Assembly (NCBI GenBank): GCA_015493625.1
Contig: WGCT01000203.1
Location: 1 to 10,953, forward strand
Length of the DNA: 10,953 bases
Origin: Draconibacterium sp.
GTDB lineage: Bacteria > Bacteroidota > Bacteroidia > Bacteroidales > Prolixibacteraceae
Direction: 5' to 3'
Shown: positions 1 through 7,218 of the stretch, piece after piece
How positions within the stretch are numbered: position 1 is the first letter of the stretch
Layout of the letters: the number at the start of each line of letters is the position of its first letter
Notes under the pieces: generated by a model
The model's input: the letters and a program-made list of their open reading frames with translations, nothing else
Databases searched by the model: none
Told to the model about the DNA's origin: nothing
Position numbers and translations under genes: made by a program

Positions 1-839
1 TATAAATAGTGAGGTTGCACTTGATTTTTATCTTTTATCCCGAGTAAAGAACAAACAAGACCAGTGTCGCAAAAATACATTTTTGGCATTTTAACTAATC
101 GTTTGTTGAAGTTTTTATAATGTGGTTGCAAAAAATATATTATATAACTTGCCTCAAGTACCGAAAGCCATGATTTAGCTGTAATTTGGGTAATTCCACA
201 ACTGTTTGCCAAATCGGTAATATTAAGTAATTGCCCAACTCTCCCGGCACACATTTTTATGAAACGTATAAACGTGTTTTGGTTTGAGATATTACGTATT
301 TGTTTAACATCTCTTTCTAAATATGTTTGTATATAAAATGGATAAAAGTCTTTCGGTGGAATATTTTTATCATAAAGTCGTGGATAAGCCCCTTTAAATA
401 TATGGGTTTTAAAATTGTCGGAAAGGAGGTCAGCTTTTTTTAATTCAAAGTTACTAAAAGGCAATAGTTTTAAAATAGCTATTCTGCCTGCTAATGATTG
501 TGTAATATTTTCCATTAGCAGAAAGTTTTGAGAACCTGTAATAATAAACTGACCTGTTTTATCAGACCCGTCAACAATGTTTTGAATATACGAAAATAAC
601 TCCGGTACTCGCTGTATTTCGTCTATTATCATCCCATCTCCGGCATTGTCTAAAAAACCTTTGGGGTCTGTTATTGCAAAATTTCTTAAGTCAACATCTT
701 CTAAGTTAAAATACTTGTATTTTGCAAATGTTTGTTTTACTAAAGTTGTTTTACCCGATTGCCGTGGACCCGTAACACTTATAACAGGATACAACTTTGC
801 AAAATATTTTAATTTATCTGATAAAGTCCGGAATATCAT
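1..839 (-). CDS. AAA ATPase with DUF4143-type C-terminus (partial, 3' end outside window)
   Basis: The minus strand is open from the ATG at 839 to the window edge (279 codons), so the protein is incomplete at its C-terminus. The N-terminal AAA domain has a Walker A motif GPRQSGKTT at residues 24-32 (Lys30), a Walker B motif MIIDEIQ at about 70-76 (Asp73, Glu74) and a sensor-like FIITGSQN at about 98-105. The region after about residue 190 (ERDVKQIRNI..., then LLNITDLANSCGIT) matches the winged-helix and start of the DUF4143 half of this family. Full members are usually near 380-400 residues, so about 100 are missing. The start is supported by an in-frame TAA directly upstream (840-842) and by the family-typical opening before Walker A. 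These ATPases are common in Bacteroidota accessory regions and poorly understood; some are suspected toxin-antitoxin or defence-associated proteins, which nothing here tests. Confidence 0.9.
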   Translation of the reverse strand, partial: MIFRTLSDKLKYFAKLYPVISVTGPRQSGKTTLVKQTFAKYKYFNLEDVDLRNFAITDPKGFLDNAGDGMIIDEIQRVPELFSYIQNIVDGSDKTGQFIITGSQNFLLMENITQSLAGRIAILKLLPFSNFELKKADLLSDNFKTHIFKGAYPRLYDKNIPPKDFYPFYIQTYLERDVKQIRNISNQNTFIRFIKMCAGRVGQLLNITDLANSCGITQITAKSWLSVLEASYIIYFLQPHYKNFNKRLVKMPKMYFCDTGLVCSLLGIKDKNQVQPHYL

Positions 840-843
840 TTAG

Positions 844-851
844 CAAAGATA
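844..851 (-). promoter_or_regulatory. Possible Bacteroidota -7 box for the AAA ATPase gene
   Basis: Read on the minus strand the bases are TATCTTTG, an exact fit to the Bacteroidota -7 consensus TAnnTTTG. It ends only 4 bp before the ATG at 839, which would make the transcript leaderless or nearly so. No TTG -33 box is seen at the usual 19-21 bp spacing; that position is occupied by the inverted repeat at 856-901. Tentative. Confidence 0.25.
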
Positions 852-855
852 ATAG

Positions 856-901
856 AATATTGGACAAATTATATATTCGACTATAAGATTTGTCCAATAT
901 T
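856..901. repeat. 14-bp perfect inverted repeat upstream of the ATPase gene (operator-like)
   Basis: Arms 856-869 and 888-901 are perfect reverse complements (left arm AATATTGGACAAAT) separated by 18 bp. The core TGGACAAA occurs again at 1139-1146 and, as TGGACA, at 928-933. The dyad lies 17-62 bp upstream of the ATPase start, where a repressor would block transcription. No T-run follows either arm, so it is not an obvious terminator. Confidence 0.55.
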
Positions 902-945
902 GAATATAATTTATTCATTCTATGGTTTGGACATTTTAAAATATG

Positions 946-1101
946 AGATTGCTTCGCAGTGCTACCAATGGCGCTAGTTGTATATTGATTGTATGTGTTT
1001 TGGCTTGCTTCGCGAAAAAAGTTATTTCTAGTATTTCTTAATCTGGCAAGTCTTTGAAATTAACGCTATTACGATGACGAGGAACGAGAAAGAAGCAATC
1101 T
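946..1101. repeat. Decayed dispersed-repeat element with 10-bp inverted ends
   Basis: AGATTGCTTC at 946-955 is matched by its perfect reverse complement GAAGCAATCT at 1092-1101. The right end (about 1072-1101: GATGACGAGGAACGAG then AAGAAGCAATCT) resembles the widespread intergenic palindromic repeat whose usual form reads roughly CATTGCGAGGAACGAAG followed by a GAAGCAATCT end. The left end looks like the opposite arm of such a repeat. No ORF lies between them. It could be a non-autonomous element or two separate decayed repeats. Confidence 0.4.
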
Positions 1102-1402
1102 GAATATTTATCCCGGACAATAGTGTTTTTTTGTATAATGGACAAAATTAAGGCTGTTTTTTAAACTTTTTCTGTATGCTAACAGGACATTAAATAACGC
1201 TAATTATACAATTCAATTTGACTTTATAATACCGTTTAATTGAATTTAATTATTTTATGCAAGGTTGAGTTAAAATATTTTTGCATAGCATTTGTTATTA
1301 GTTGTTTATATTTTATAATGGTTCGGTACATTTTTATAAACATCTCATAAACAGAGAATTACAAGGCATAAAGTGGTTGTCGTAATTTGCTAAAAATCAG
1401 AC

Positions 1403-1426
1403 CTTTGCGACTTTGCGGCTTTGCGA
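1403..1426 (+). repeat. Tandem octamer repeat (CTTTGCGN)x3
   Basis: Three exact 8-bp units follow each other: CTTTGCGA, CTTTGCGG, CTTTGCGA, then GAAAC. The same unit recurs in the same orientation at 8612-8635. Such CTTTGCG arrays are familiar as dispersed intergenic sequences in Bacteroidota genomes; their function is not established. Confidence 0.75.
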
Positions 1427-1557
1427 GAAACAAAAATTTAACGAAGTATTGTTATTTACGACTTTAAAAATCAAGAAAGGCAATTTTCTATTCCCCAAAA
1501 TTTTATCCGCAAGTTTATAATCTTATCGGTGTCAAACCAACATAAAAAATTAATCAG

Positions 1558-2259
1558 ATGAAGGCACTATTTACAATTACACTGTTTTTTGTTGCAACTA
1601 CATTTTTTAATACAGCAACATCTGCAACCCACCTTTCAAAAGCCGAAAAAGAGGGTATTCAATTGATGCGCGAAGAGGAGAAGCTGGCACACGATGTTTA
1701 TGTTTTTTTATATAAGAAATGGAACTTGCGTATTTTTAATAATATCTCGAATGCCGAAACCAGGCATTTCGAAGCTGTGGGTTATTTAATTGAAACCTAC
1801 AACGTAAAGGACAATGCAAAAGAGAATGCCGGAGATTTTAAAAATAAAAAGTTACAGGAATTGTATAATTCGCTAACCGAAAAAGGAAGTGAGTCGTTAA
1901 ACGCAGCGCTCGAAGTGGGAGCATTAATTGAAGAAGTTGATATCGACGATTTGCAAAAGCTGCTAGCCGCCCATCCCGACTCAGTAATTATCGGTGTTTA
2001 CCAAAATCTTCTAAGGGGTTCCGAAAATCATCTGCGTGCTTTTACCGGGCAACTCGAAAGCCGTGATGCGAAATACACACCCACCGTTTTAAGCAAGACA
2101 GATTACAATAGAATATTAGCGGGAACGCACCAAAAAGGAGATTCGGGGCATTGCGTCCTTCAACAAAACAATTGTCGAAATAAAAAAAATAATCGGGGGC
2201 GAAACCGTGGAAGTGGTCACGGAAGAATGTGCGGACAAACCAGATGGAGCCAAAACTGA
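1558..2259 (+). CDS. Exported DUF2202 ferritin-like protein
   Basis: This 233-residue protein starts with a signal peptide (KALFTITLFFVATTFF, likely cleavage after TSA at about residue 23). Residues ~30-175 match DUF2202, a ferritin-like four-helix domain: EEEKLAHDVY at 39-48, NAETRHFEAV at 65-74, an acidic IEEVDIDDL helix at 124-132 and SENHLRAF at 155-162. Glu40/41, Glu67, His70, Glu126, Glu156 and His158 are candidate metal ligands by analogy with diiron ferritin-like proteins; this is inference. After about residue 190 there is a basic, Asn/Gly/Arg-rich tail with Cys199, Cys206 and Cys225, outside the fold. The protein should act in the periplasm or at the cell surface; its substrate is unknown. 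It stands alone on the plus strand, converging on the minus-strand operon with no gap. The ATG at 1558 is chosen because the signal peptide begins there. Confidence 0.85.
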   Translation: MKALFTITLFFVATTFFNTATSATHLSKAEKEGIQLMREEEKLAHDVYVFLYKKWNLRIFNNISNAETRHFEAVGYLIETYNVKDNAKENAGDFKNKKLQELYNSLTEKGSESLNAALEVGALIEEVDIDDLQKLLAAHPDSVIIGVYQNLLRGSENHLRAFTGQLESRDAKYTPTVLSKTDYNRILAGTHQKGDSGHCVLQQNNCRNKKNNRGRNRGSGHGRMCGQTRWSQN

Positions 2260-2280
2260 TTATCTGATAATCAGTTTTTT
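2252..2280. terminator. Bidirectional hairpin terminator containing both convergent stop codons
   Basis: A perfect 12-bp stem (AAAACTGATTAT at 2252-2263, ATAATCAGTTTT at 2267-2278) with a 3-nt loop ends in a T-run on the plus strand (2275-2280). The TGA of the DUF2202 gene (2257-2259) and the TAA of the minus-strand T9SS gene (2260-2262) both lie in the left arm. The U-tract is good for plus-strand transcription and shorter for the minus strand. Confidence 0.75.
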
Positions 2281-3051
2281 AGATGGTGTTCTTGTGTTCT
2301 CATATTCAATAAAATAGTGATAAACTCCACTGTTATATTGCGAAATATCCAACGATAAAAAATCGGTGTGGTTATCGATTGTAAACTGGTCGACTGCTCT
2401 TCCTGTATTATCTAACAAGTGGAGTTCTCCGCTATTTACGTTTTCGGGAAGCGAGTAGGTAACCTTAACGGTTTCAGTGGCAGGGTTTGGAAAGACATTC
2501 AATAAAACATCGGGTCGGTTATTTTTCAGATAAGCACTTATTACAGGTGTTCCGGGTAAACTGAAGATGTTTGTCCACACCTTTTCGGGGAAAATTGAAT
2601 AGTCGAAACAATATGCAAATAACTTGTAAACATCGTCATCGATTTTGTTTACATAAATGTATTGCGCCCCGTCGATGGTCTGAATTGTTGTGCCATCGTC
2701 GTTTATTATTTTGCTGTTGTACTCGTAATACTGCTGTGCCGTGTTGTATTTGTAGTAGGAGTAAACCAGCTCCAAACCCTTGTCGTTGTCGAACAGGTTT
2801 TCGGAAATGTATTTTACATCTGCGATATAAAAATTGTTCGGTACACTTAAATTTATGGTTTTAAAAAGCGAGTGGTCGAGGTTATAAATCCGGCACTGTG
2901 CTTTGGGTACATCCATTAAATAGTATTTATACCCAAGTGTTTCCAGCTTTACTACCGATGCTGAATAGTCGTACTTTTTTTCGAGAGTTACCTGTGCATT
3001 TGCTGCCAAAAATGTAATTAAAATGGCAACTGTTCCTACTAATTTTTTCAT
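2260..3051 (-). CDS. Secreted protein with C-terminal T9SS sorting domain
   Basis: The 263-residue product has an N-terminal signal peptide (about residues 1-19, cleavage at ANA|Q) and a C-terminal type A T9SS sorting domain from about residue 183. The latter shows LNVFPNPATE at 184-193, LHLLDNTGRAV at 211-220, SGVYHYFIEY at 241-250 and the final SKKLIIR. It should therefore cross the inner membrane by Sec and the outer membrane by T9SS, ending up released or surface-attached. The middle (20-180) is Tyr- and Asp-rich with repeated short beta-like segments; I recognise no catalytic motif. It is the last gene of the minus-strand train, 14 bp after the TPR gene, and ends in the shared hairpin. 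Confidence 0.85.
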   Translation of the reverse strand: MKKLVGTVAILITFLAANAQVTLEKKYDYSASVVKLETLGYKYYLMDVPKAQCRIYNLDHSLFKTINLSVPNNFYIADVKYISENLFDNDKGLELVYSYYKYNTAQQYYEYNSKIINDDGTTIQTIDGAQYIYVNKIDDDVYKLFAYCFDYSIFPEKVWTNIFSLPGTPVISAYLKNNRPDVLLNVFPNPATETVKVTYSLPENVNSGELHLLDNTGRAVDQFTIDNHTDFLSLDISQYNSGVYHYFIEYENTRTPSKKLIIR

Positions 3052-3065
3052 TGTTTTCAGTTTTT

Positions 3066-3689
3066 CTATTTTATTAATTTCAATCCTTCGTTAGCCGACT
3101 TGTCGCCGGGGCTATATAACTTTACTTTGTTAAACAGTACTTTTGCCTCGTTGTTGTTGCCAAGAAAATAGGAAGTCCAGCCCAGCATTAACATTCCATC
3201 GTAGCCAAACGGGTACAAATCGACCACTTTTTTAAAAAGCGGGTACGCTTTGTTGTAGTTTTTACGTCCGTAATAAACCAGCCCCAACCGGTACAAAGCC
3301 ACGGTGTTTTGCGGGTTTATTTCGAGTATTTTGGTGTAAATGGCAATTACATCGTCCCATTTCCCCAAAGCCGATTTCGGCAATATCAATCCAAAACGCG
3401 CCTCTTCGGAATAGGGTTTTAGTTTTTGCGCCCGCGAGTAAAAAATTATCGCTTCGTCGAACAGTCCGGCATTGTAATTCAGCCACCCCAACCGTAAATT
3501 CATTTCATACGAATCTTCAGAATAAACTTTTTTCAACTCGTCCATTGCAGCCGAAAAATCACCACTTTTTTCCTGAACATAACTTTTCGAAAACGCCTCT
3601 TCGAGCGCCGTTTGATTTACCTGTGCAAATGTTGGCAACACTAAAATTGCAAACAAAATAATTATTACTATTCTTTTTAAAAATTCCAT
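3066..3689 (-). CDS. Secreted tetratricopeptide-repeat protein
   Basis: The 207-residue protein has a hydrophobic leader (residues 6-19) with likely cleavage after TFA at residue 22. The rest is almost entirely TPR-like helix pairs: ALEEAFSKSYVQEKSGDFSAAMDELKKV (28-55), YEMNLRLGWLNYNAGLFDEAIIFYSRAQ (61-88), a degenerate unit at 95-125 (KWDDVIAIYTKILEINPQ), ALYRLGLVYYGRKNYNKAYPLFKKVV (131-156) and LMLGWTSYFLGNNNEAKVLFNKV (167-189). TPRs bind partner proteins, so a periplasmic scaffold role is likely. Its ATG lies inside the end of the preceding barrel gene (13-bp overlap, different frame), which suggests translational coupling and a partnership with the barrel protein. Confidence 0.85.
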   Translation of the reverse strand: MEFLKRIVIIILFAILVLPTFAQVNQTALEEAFSKSYVQEKSGDFSAAMDELKKVYSEDSYEMNLRLGWLNYNAGLFDEAIIFYSRAQKLKPYSEEARFGLILPKSALGKWDDVIAIYTKILEINPQNTVALYRLGLVYYGRKNYNKAYPLFKKVVDLYPFGYDGMLMLGWTSYFLGNNNEAKVLFNKVKLYSPGDKSANEGLKLIK

Positions 3690-5005
3690 GATATTCCGCC
3701 TGTAATTGTATGTTTATAATAACTGTATTCTACTGAATTCCCCGGTATTCCACCGGTGTAAACCTGATAAGTTTCAAAGATATTTTGGTTGATGTACCGA
3801 ACAAGAAACTGGTATTTTTTCCCAATGGGGAAATAGAGTGTCCCCATAAATTTGTTCTCCGACCTGCCCGGGAAATTGGCAATTACATACCCGGCGGTCT
3901 CGATAAAATTCTTCATGTCGCCAACCAAATATTGCCCGTAAAAATAGGCCGGTCCCAGTTTTGCCCCTCCCGAAATTCCAAATGTATTGTAACCAAAACC
4001 GTTGTCGGCATCCGATTTAAAATAGATTTTCGGGGTGATGTAAAAGTTGGTATTCGAAAACGGATAGTAGGTAATCCATGCCGAGTATTGATTAAAATTC
4101 CGGTTGGTGATACTGGCAAAATTTATTTCGGCACCGGTAGTGAAATTTCCAAAATTCGACCACACAGAAGTAGAGAAGATAATATCGGAATAATTTATTT
4201 CAGAAGGGTAGAAATACCTGCTCGCTCCCCTCTCCGCCCCTAGGAATAGTTCCGATTTTCCCCAGACAACATTAAATGAGGGCGAGATGTGAATCCTCTT
4301 TCCAACAATAAAATTGGGGTTGATAAAATATTGGTACTGCTGTGTTTTTACTGGAAATGTGTTCCTTGTTCCCCAATCGATTTGTTGTTCGCGGTTAACC
4401 GTAACAAAAGAGAGGTTGTGTGTAATATTAAATCCGGGCAAAACCTGGTGGCTAAAATCTACCGATTCAAAATGGTAGTTTTTCAGGTAGTACGCCTCGC
4501 CGTAATCGTCGCCCACTTCTGCCTCTTCATCAAGCGAGCCGTTTGTCAACTCATCGAAATTGGGGTTAAAACAGTAGCCGCCTTCAACAGCCAGCCGCAG
4601 TGGTTTGTTTTTTGCAAACCCTATTTTCTGCTGCATTGGTTTTGTAAACTTTGCCGCATATTTCGATGCTTCGGAACTTCGCCCACTATAAACCAGACTG
4701 TAGTACAAATACTCCTGCAACCACTCGAACGACTGGTCGTTTTCCCACGCTTTTAGAAACCATTCCGAAGCCACCCTGTATTTTTTCAAATTGTAAAAGG
4801 CAATTCCCGTACGCGCCTGCAAATAGAAAAAATCGATTCCCTGTTTTCGCGACTCTGCCGAGAAAGCAATTAATTCGTCCCACTTTTTTTGCTGAAAAAG
4901 AGTGTACGATTTTGTATCAACTTCAACATAGTTCCACTTTTTTTGTGCCATTGCTGTTAATAAAAAAAGCGACAGAAAAACTGTTATTCCAATTCGTTTG
5001 TACAT
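3677..5005 (-). CDS. Outer-membrane beta-barrel protein with TPR-like N-terminus (YaiO-like)
   Basis: This 442-residue protein has a signal peptide (1-20, AMA|Q). Residues ~30-125 are helical and TPR-like (KKWDELIAFSAES, ARTGIAFYNLKKYRVASEWFLKAWEND). From about 135 to the end it alternates aromatic/hydrophobic strands with polar turns (FIVGKRIHISPSFNVVWG, FYITPKIYFKSD, ISGGAKLGPAYFYGQYL, KYQFLVRYINQNIFETYQVY) and finishes with the terminal aromatic GGISWNF typical of outer-membrane barrels. The architecture resembles the YaiO-family barrel proteins of Bacteroidota; that family name is likely but not proved. A metal- or substrate-specific role cannot be read from the sequence. It overlaps the upstream transporter/peptidase gene by 22 bp and the downstream TPR gene by 13 bp, indicating tightly coupled expression. 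Confidence 0.75.
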   Translation of the reverse strand: MYKRIGITVFLSLFLLTAMAQKKWNYVEVDTKSYTLFQQKKWDELIAFSAESRKQGIDFFYLQARTGIAFYNLKKYRVASEWFLKAWENDQSFEWLQEYLYYSLVYSGRSSEASKYAAKFTKPMQQKIGFAKNKPLRLAVEGGYCFNPNFDELTNGSLDEEAEVGDDYGEAYYLKNYHFESVDFSHQVLPGFNITHNLSFVTVNREQQIDWGTRNTFPVKTQQYQYFINPNFIVGKRIHISPSFNVVWGKSELFLGAERGASRYFYPSEINYSDIIFSTSVWSNFGNFTTGAEINFASITNRNFNQYSAWITYYPFSNTNFYITPKIYFKSDADNGFGYNTFGISGGAKLGPAYFYGQYLVGDMKNFIETAGYVIANFPGRSENKFMGTLYFPIGKKYQFLVRYINQNIFETYQVYTGGIPGNSVEYSYYKHTITGGISWNF

Positions 5006-7209
5006 TGTATATTTATCTTGGTCTGGTCGAATTGAACAGAAATATCAAAAGTCCCTTGCCGGTTTATTTTTAGTTCGCAATTGTATTCTGCCGTTTTCCG
5101 ACCGGCAATATTTTTAGTAATTTGCGCATTCATCTCCACATCTCCCGACGATAAAATGTCGCCGGCCTCTTTCATCGTTAAATTGTAATCTATTTTCAGA
5201 AAGAGAAAAATGGGTGCTACAAAATCCTGAAGAAATTTCAAAATGCCACCAAACATCATGTTCAGCGGAATGGTATCGGTAATTTTACTGTTGGGCAAAA
5301 ATCCCATGGGTACTTTAAACAGCACCACAAACAACCAAAACAGTGCGGAGTTTTTTGCCCCGGTAAAATTGGTAAAATAGTGGAGGTCGCCGTTGTTGTA
5401 CAGGTAAGCTTTTCCGTTGTCTTTTTCGCAACGAATGTACGAGGTGTTATACACATCGGTTTCAACAATCCATGTATATTCGCCCGCCAGCTTTTGCCAT
5501 TTAGCCTTGTCAGATTCCACATCGACCAGTACCGAAATGCGCTGCCCGGGTATAAAATGCAACCCATTTAAAAGAATGTCGTTTTTAACCGGGTTGGCCA
5601 CAATATCGCCGTTTTGTGGGTTCTCGAATGTTTTTAACTGAAAGGTTTTTCCCTGTTTCAACAAAAAATTGCCAAACGGATAGTCGATGGTTGTGGAACC
5701 GATATACGGAGTTGCCTGAAACTGAAAATGGAGATGCGGATAGGGCGACCTGCCCGAATTTCCACAACGTCCGATTGCCTGTCCCTGTTTTACAAAATCG
5801 CCCACTTTTACATCGAGCGACTGGTATTTCAGGTGGCTGAGTTTGGCGTATAAATAATCGTTGTGCTTCACAACCACCGTGTTTCCCCAGTTGTTGCGTG
5901 TGTTTATGTCGGCAATATTATTGTCTTGAATGTTGTCGATTGCCTCAATAATTGTTCCGTCGAAAGGCGCAAGCACCGCTTTCCCGAAACAGAAATAGTC
6001 TTGTGTAAAATCGCCTTCGTTTCTGAATTGTTTCCCACTGCTGTCGGTAATAATAAAATCCCAGGCGTGCCGCCACTCTCCCTTGTGCGTGTGTTCGCCG
6101 TTGTGCCCCTGGTTTATTTGCCACTCGCCATAAAAAGGCAACGAGGCAGAAACAGGAAAAGCTGCCGGAAAACGCTTTGTATTTCCGGAGTGCAGGTAGA
6201 GGTTTTTCTCGGGTTTGCCTAACTGAACAGGAATTTCGATGAGGTGTTTTGGCCGCTTTTCGCGCAATTTCAGTGCATATAAAAACATTAAAACCACCAT
6301 GTTAAACGGTAACGAATAGGGCGAAATTTTAAAAAGTAAAAATATTTGTTGCGTACTGATGGTAATTAAAACCACTGCCGGCAACAACAAAAGAATCCAT
6401 CCGTAACTTACCCGGTTGGGCACTAAATAGTAACCTCCCAGCGCAATTGCCATTAATATATAGTTGAATCCGATAAACGTGTAACTAAGCGAATTAAACT
6501 CAATACCCACAAAACGGTAAAACAAAAATGCTCCGGTGTAACCCAAAACAGAAAGTACAAAAGTGATACGCGAATAGATAAGCAACCCCAGTGCAATAAT
6601 TATTCCGGCCAACAAATGCGACTGGAAAAATATGGCTCCCAACGAATGAAAATAGTCTTTTACAAACGACGACCCGATTGAGTTTTCAAGAAAATTATAG
6701 AAATCGACAAATGGTTTTCCGCCCAAAGCATACAATTCGTTATACACATAAATTCCACGCTCGCTAATGTTCAGTGCCGTTAAACTACTTCCCGAAAGGG
6801 AAACAATCCAAATGGTAAGCAAAAACGGGACACTTAAAAAGGGCAGTCCATATTTGCCAAGCACTCCCTGAAAAACAACGGTGAGAAAAAAACTGAGAAT
6901 TGCCGAAATGGTTACCAGCAAATACAACTCAACCGATGGCTGATAAAACAGACCAACACCAAGACCCACCAACAGCGCATTAAATCCGTAAAGCCCCGAG
7001 TCTAAAAAATATTTATTAAACCCCAGCGACGAAGCTAAAAGCGTTGCTATTAGCACCGCAATTAAACCGCCCAGCCCGGCTCCGTAATCGAAAAAACTGA
7101 TGACCATCAGAAAAACGGCCAGCACTTTCGATTTCGAAAAAAATACCTGCGAGTAACTGTTTAAAACAGATTCGGCAATTGTTTTTATTTTTAGGGTAGT
7201 TTCGGTCAT
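4984..7209 (-). CDS. Urea-transporter-like membrane domain fused to M23 (LytM-type) peptidase
   Basis: The 741-residue protein has two parts. Residues ~25-315 form about ten hydrophobic segments that match the urea transporter (UT) fold: two pseudo-repeats each carry the GFN signature (SGLYGFNALLVGLGVG at 71-86; FIGFNYILMAIALGG at 245-259). Residues ~355-515 are an M23 peptidase domain: WRHAWDF at 379-385, VLAPFDGTI at 412-420, WGNTVVVKH at 441-449, AKLSHL at 455-460, VGDFVKQGQAIGRCGNSG at 469-486 and the metal-binding PHLHFQ at 491-496. Asp384, His492 and/or His494 should hold zinc. The expected upstream ligand is not in the canonical HxxxD spacing: His381 is three residues before Asp384, and His373/His375 lie nearby. 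Residues 520-741 are an unassigned C-terminal part with one more hydrophobic stretch (622-637). The peptidase probably faces the periplasm, tethered to the channel. The gene lies 9 bp after the decarboxylase and overlaps the barrel gene by 22 bp. Confidence 0.88.
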   Translation of the reverse strand: MTETTLKIKTIAESVLNSYSQVFFSKSKVLAVFLMVISFFDYGAGLGGLIAVLIATLLASSLGFNKYFLDSGLYGFNALLVGLGVGLFYQPSVELYLLVTISAILSFFLTVVFQGVLGKYGLPFLSVPFLLTIWIVSLSGSSLTALNISERGIYVYNELYALGGKPFVDFYNFLENSIGSSFVKDYFHSLGAIFFQSHLLAGIIIALGLLIYSRITFVLSVLGYTGAFLFYRFVGIEFNSLSYTFIGFNYILMAIALGGYYLVPNRVSYGWILLLLPAVVLITISTQQIFLLFKISPYSLPFNMVVLMFLYALKLREKRPKHLIEIPVQLGKPEKNLYLHSGNTKRFPAAFPVSASLPFYGEWQINQGHNGEHTHKGEWRHAWDFIITDSSGKQFRNEGDFTQDYFCFGKAVLAPFDGTIIEAIDNIQDNNIADINTRNNWGNTVVVKHNDYLYAKLSHLKYQSLDVKVGDFVKQGQAIGRCGNSGRSPYPHLHFQFQATPYIGSTTIDYPFGNFLLKQGKTFQLKTFENPQNGDIVANPVKNDILLNGLHFIPGQRISVLVDVESDKAKWQKLAGEYTWIVETDVYNTSYIRCEKDNGKAYLYNNGDLHYFTNFTGAKNSALFWLFVVLFKVPMGFLPNSKITDTIPLNMMFGGILKFLQDFVAPIFLFLKIDYNLTMKEAGDILSSGDVEMNAQITKNIAGRKTAEYNCELKINRQGTFDISVQFDQTKINIQCTNELE

Positions 7210-7218
7210 TTAACCAAT

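Larger units (their letters stand above)
840..1557. other. Gene-free AT-rich intergenic region
   Basis: I see no credible coding sequence, tRNA or rRNA in these 718 bases. It separates divergent genes (ATPase on minus, DUF2202 protein on plus) and contains the operator-like dyad (856-901), a decayed dispersed-repeat pair (946-1101), a weak 9-bp AT-rich dyad (1210-1218/1238-1246) and a three-unit CTTTGCGN repeat (1403-1426). No convincing promoter was found in front of the plus-strand gene. The repeat accumulation suggests a spacer that tolerates insertions. Confidence 0.7.

Noticed and set aside
646..843. Plus-strand open frame of 65 codons
   Set aside because: It is antisense to the Walker A/Walker B region of the ATPase, which has clear family motifs on the minus strand.
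1210..1246. 9-bp inverted repeat in AT-rich spacer
   Set aside because: Made almost only of A and T with a 19-bp gap; expected by chance in such sequence.
2100..2339. Alternative plus frame at the end of the DUF2202 gene that reads protein-like and runs antisense into the T9SS gene
   Set aside because: It would need a frameshift near residue 190 and would continue through the terminator and into the opposite gene; low-complexity Gly/Arg/Asn tails fit this kind of protein, so the straight frame is kept.
2571..2864. Cys- and Arg-rich plus-strand open frame of 97 codons
   Set aside because: Antisense to the T9SS protein gene; the cysteine richness comes from the reverse frame of Tyr/Asn codons and there is no family-like pattern.
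3785..4756. Two plus-strand open frames (152 and 155 codons)
   Set aside because: Both are antisense to the beta-barrel gene, whose signal peptide, strand pattern and terminal phenylalanine are convincing.
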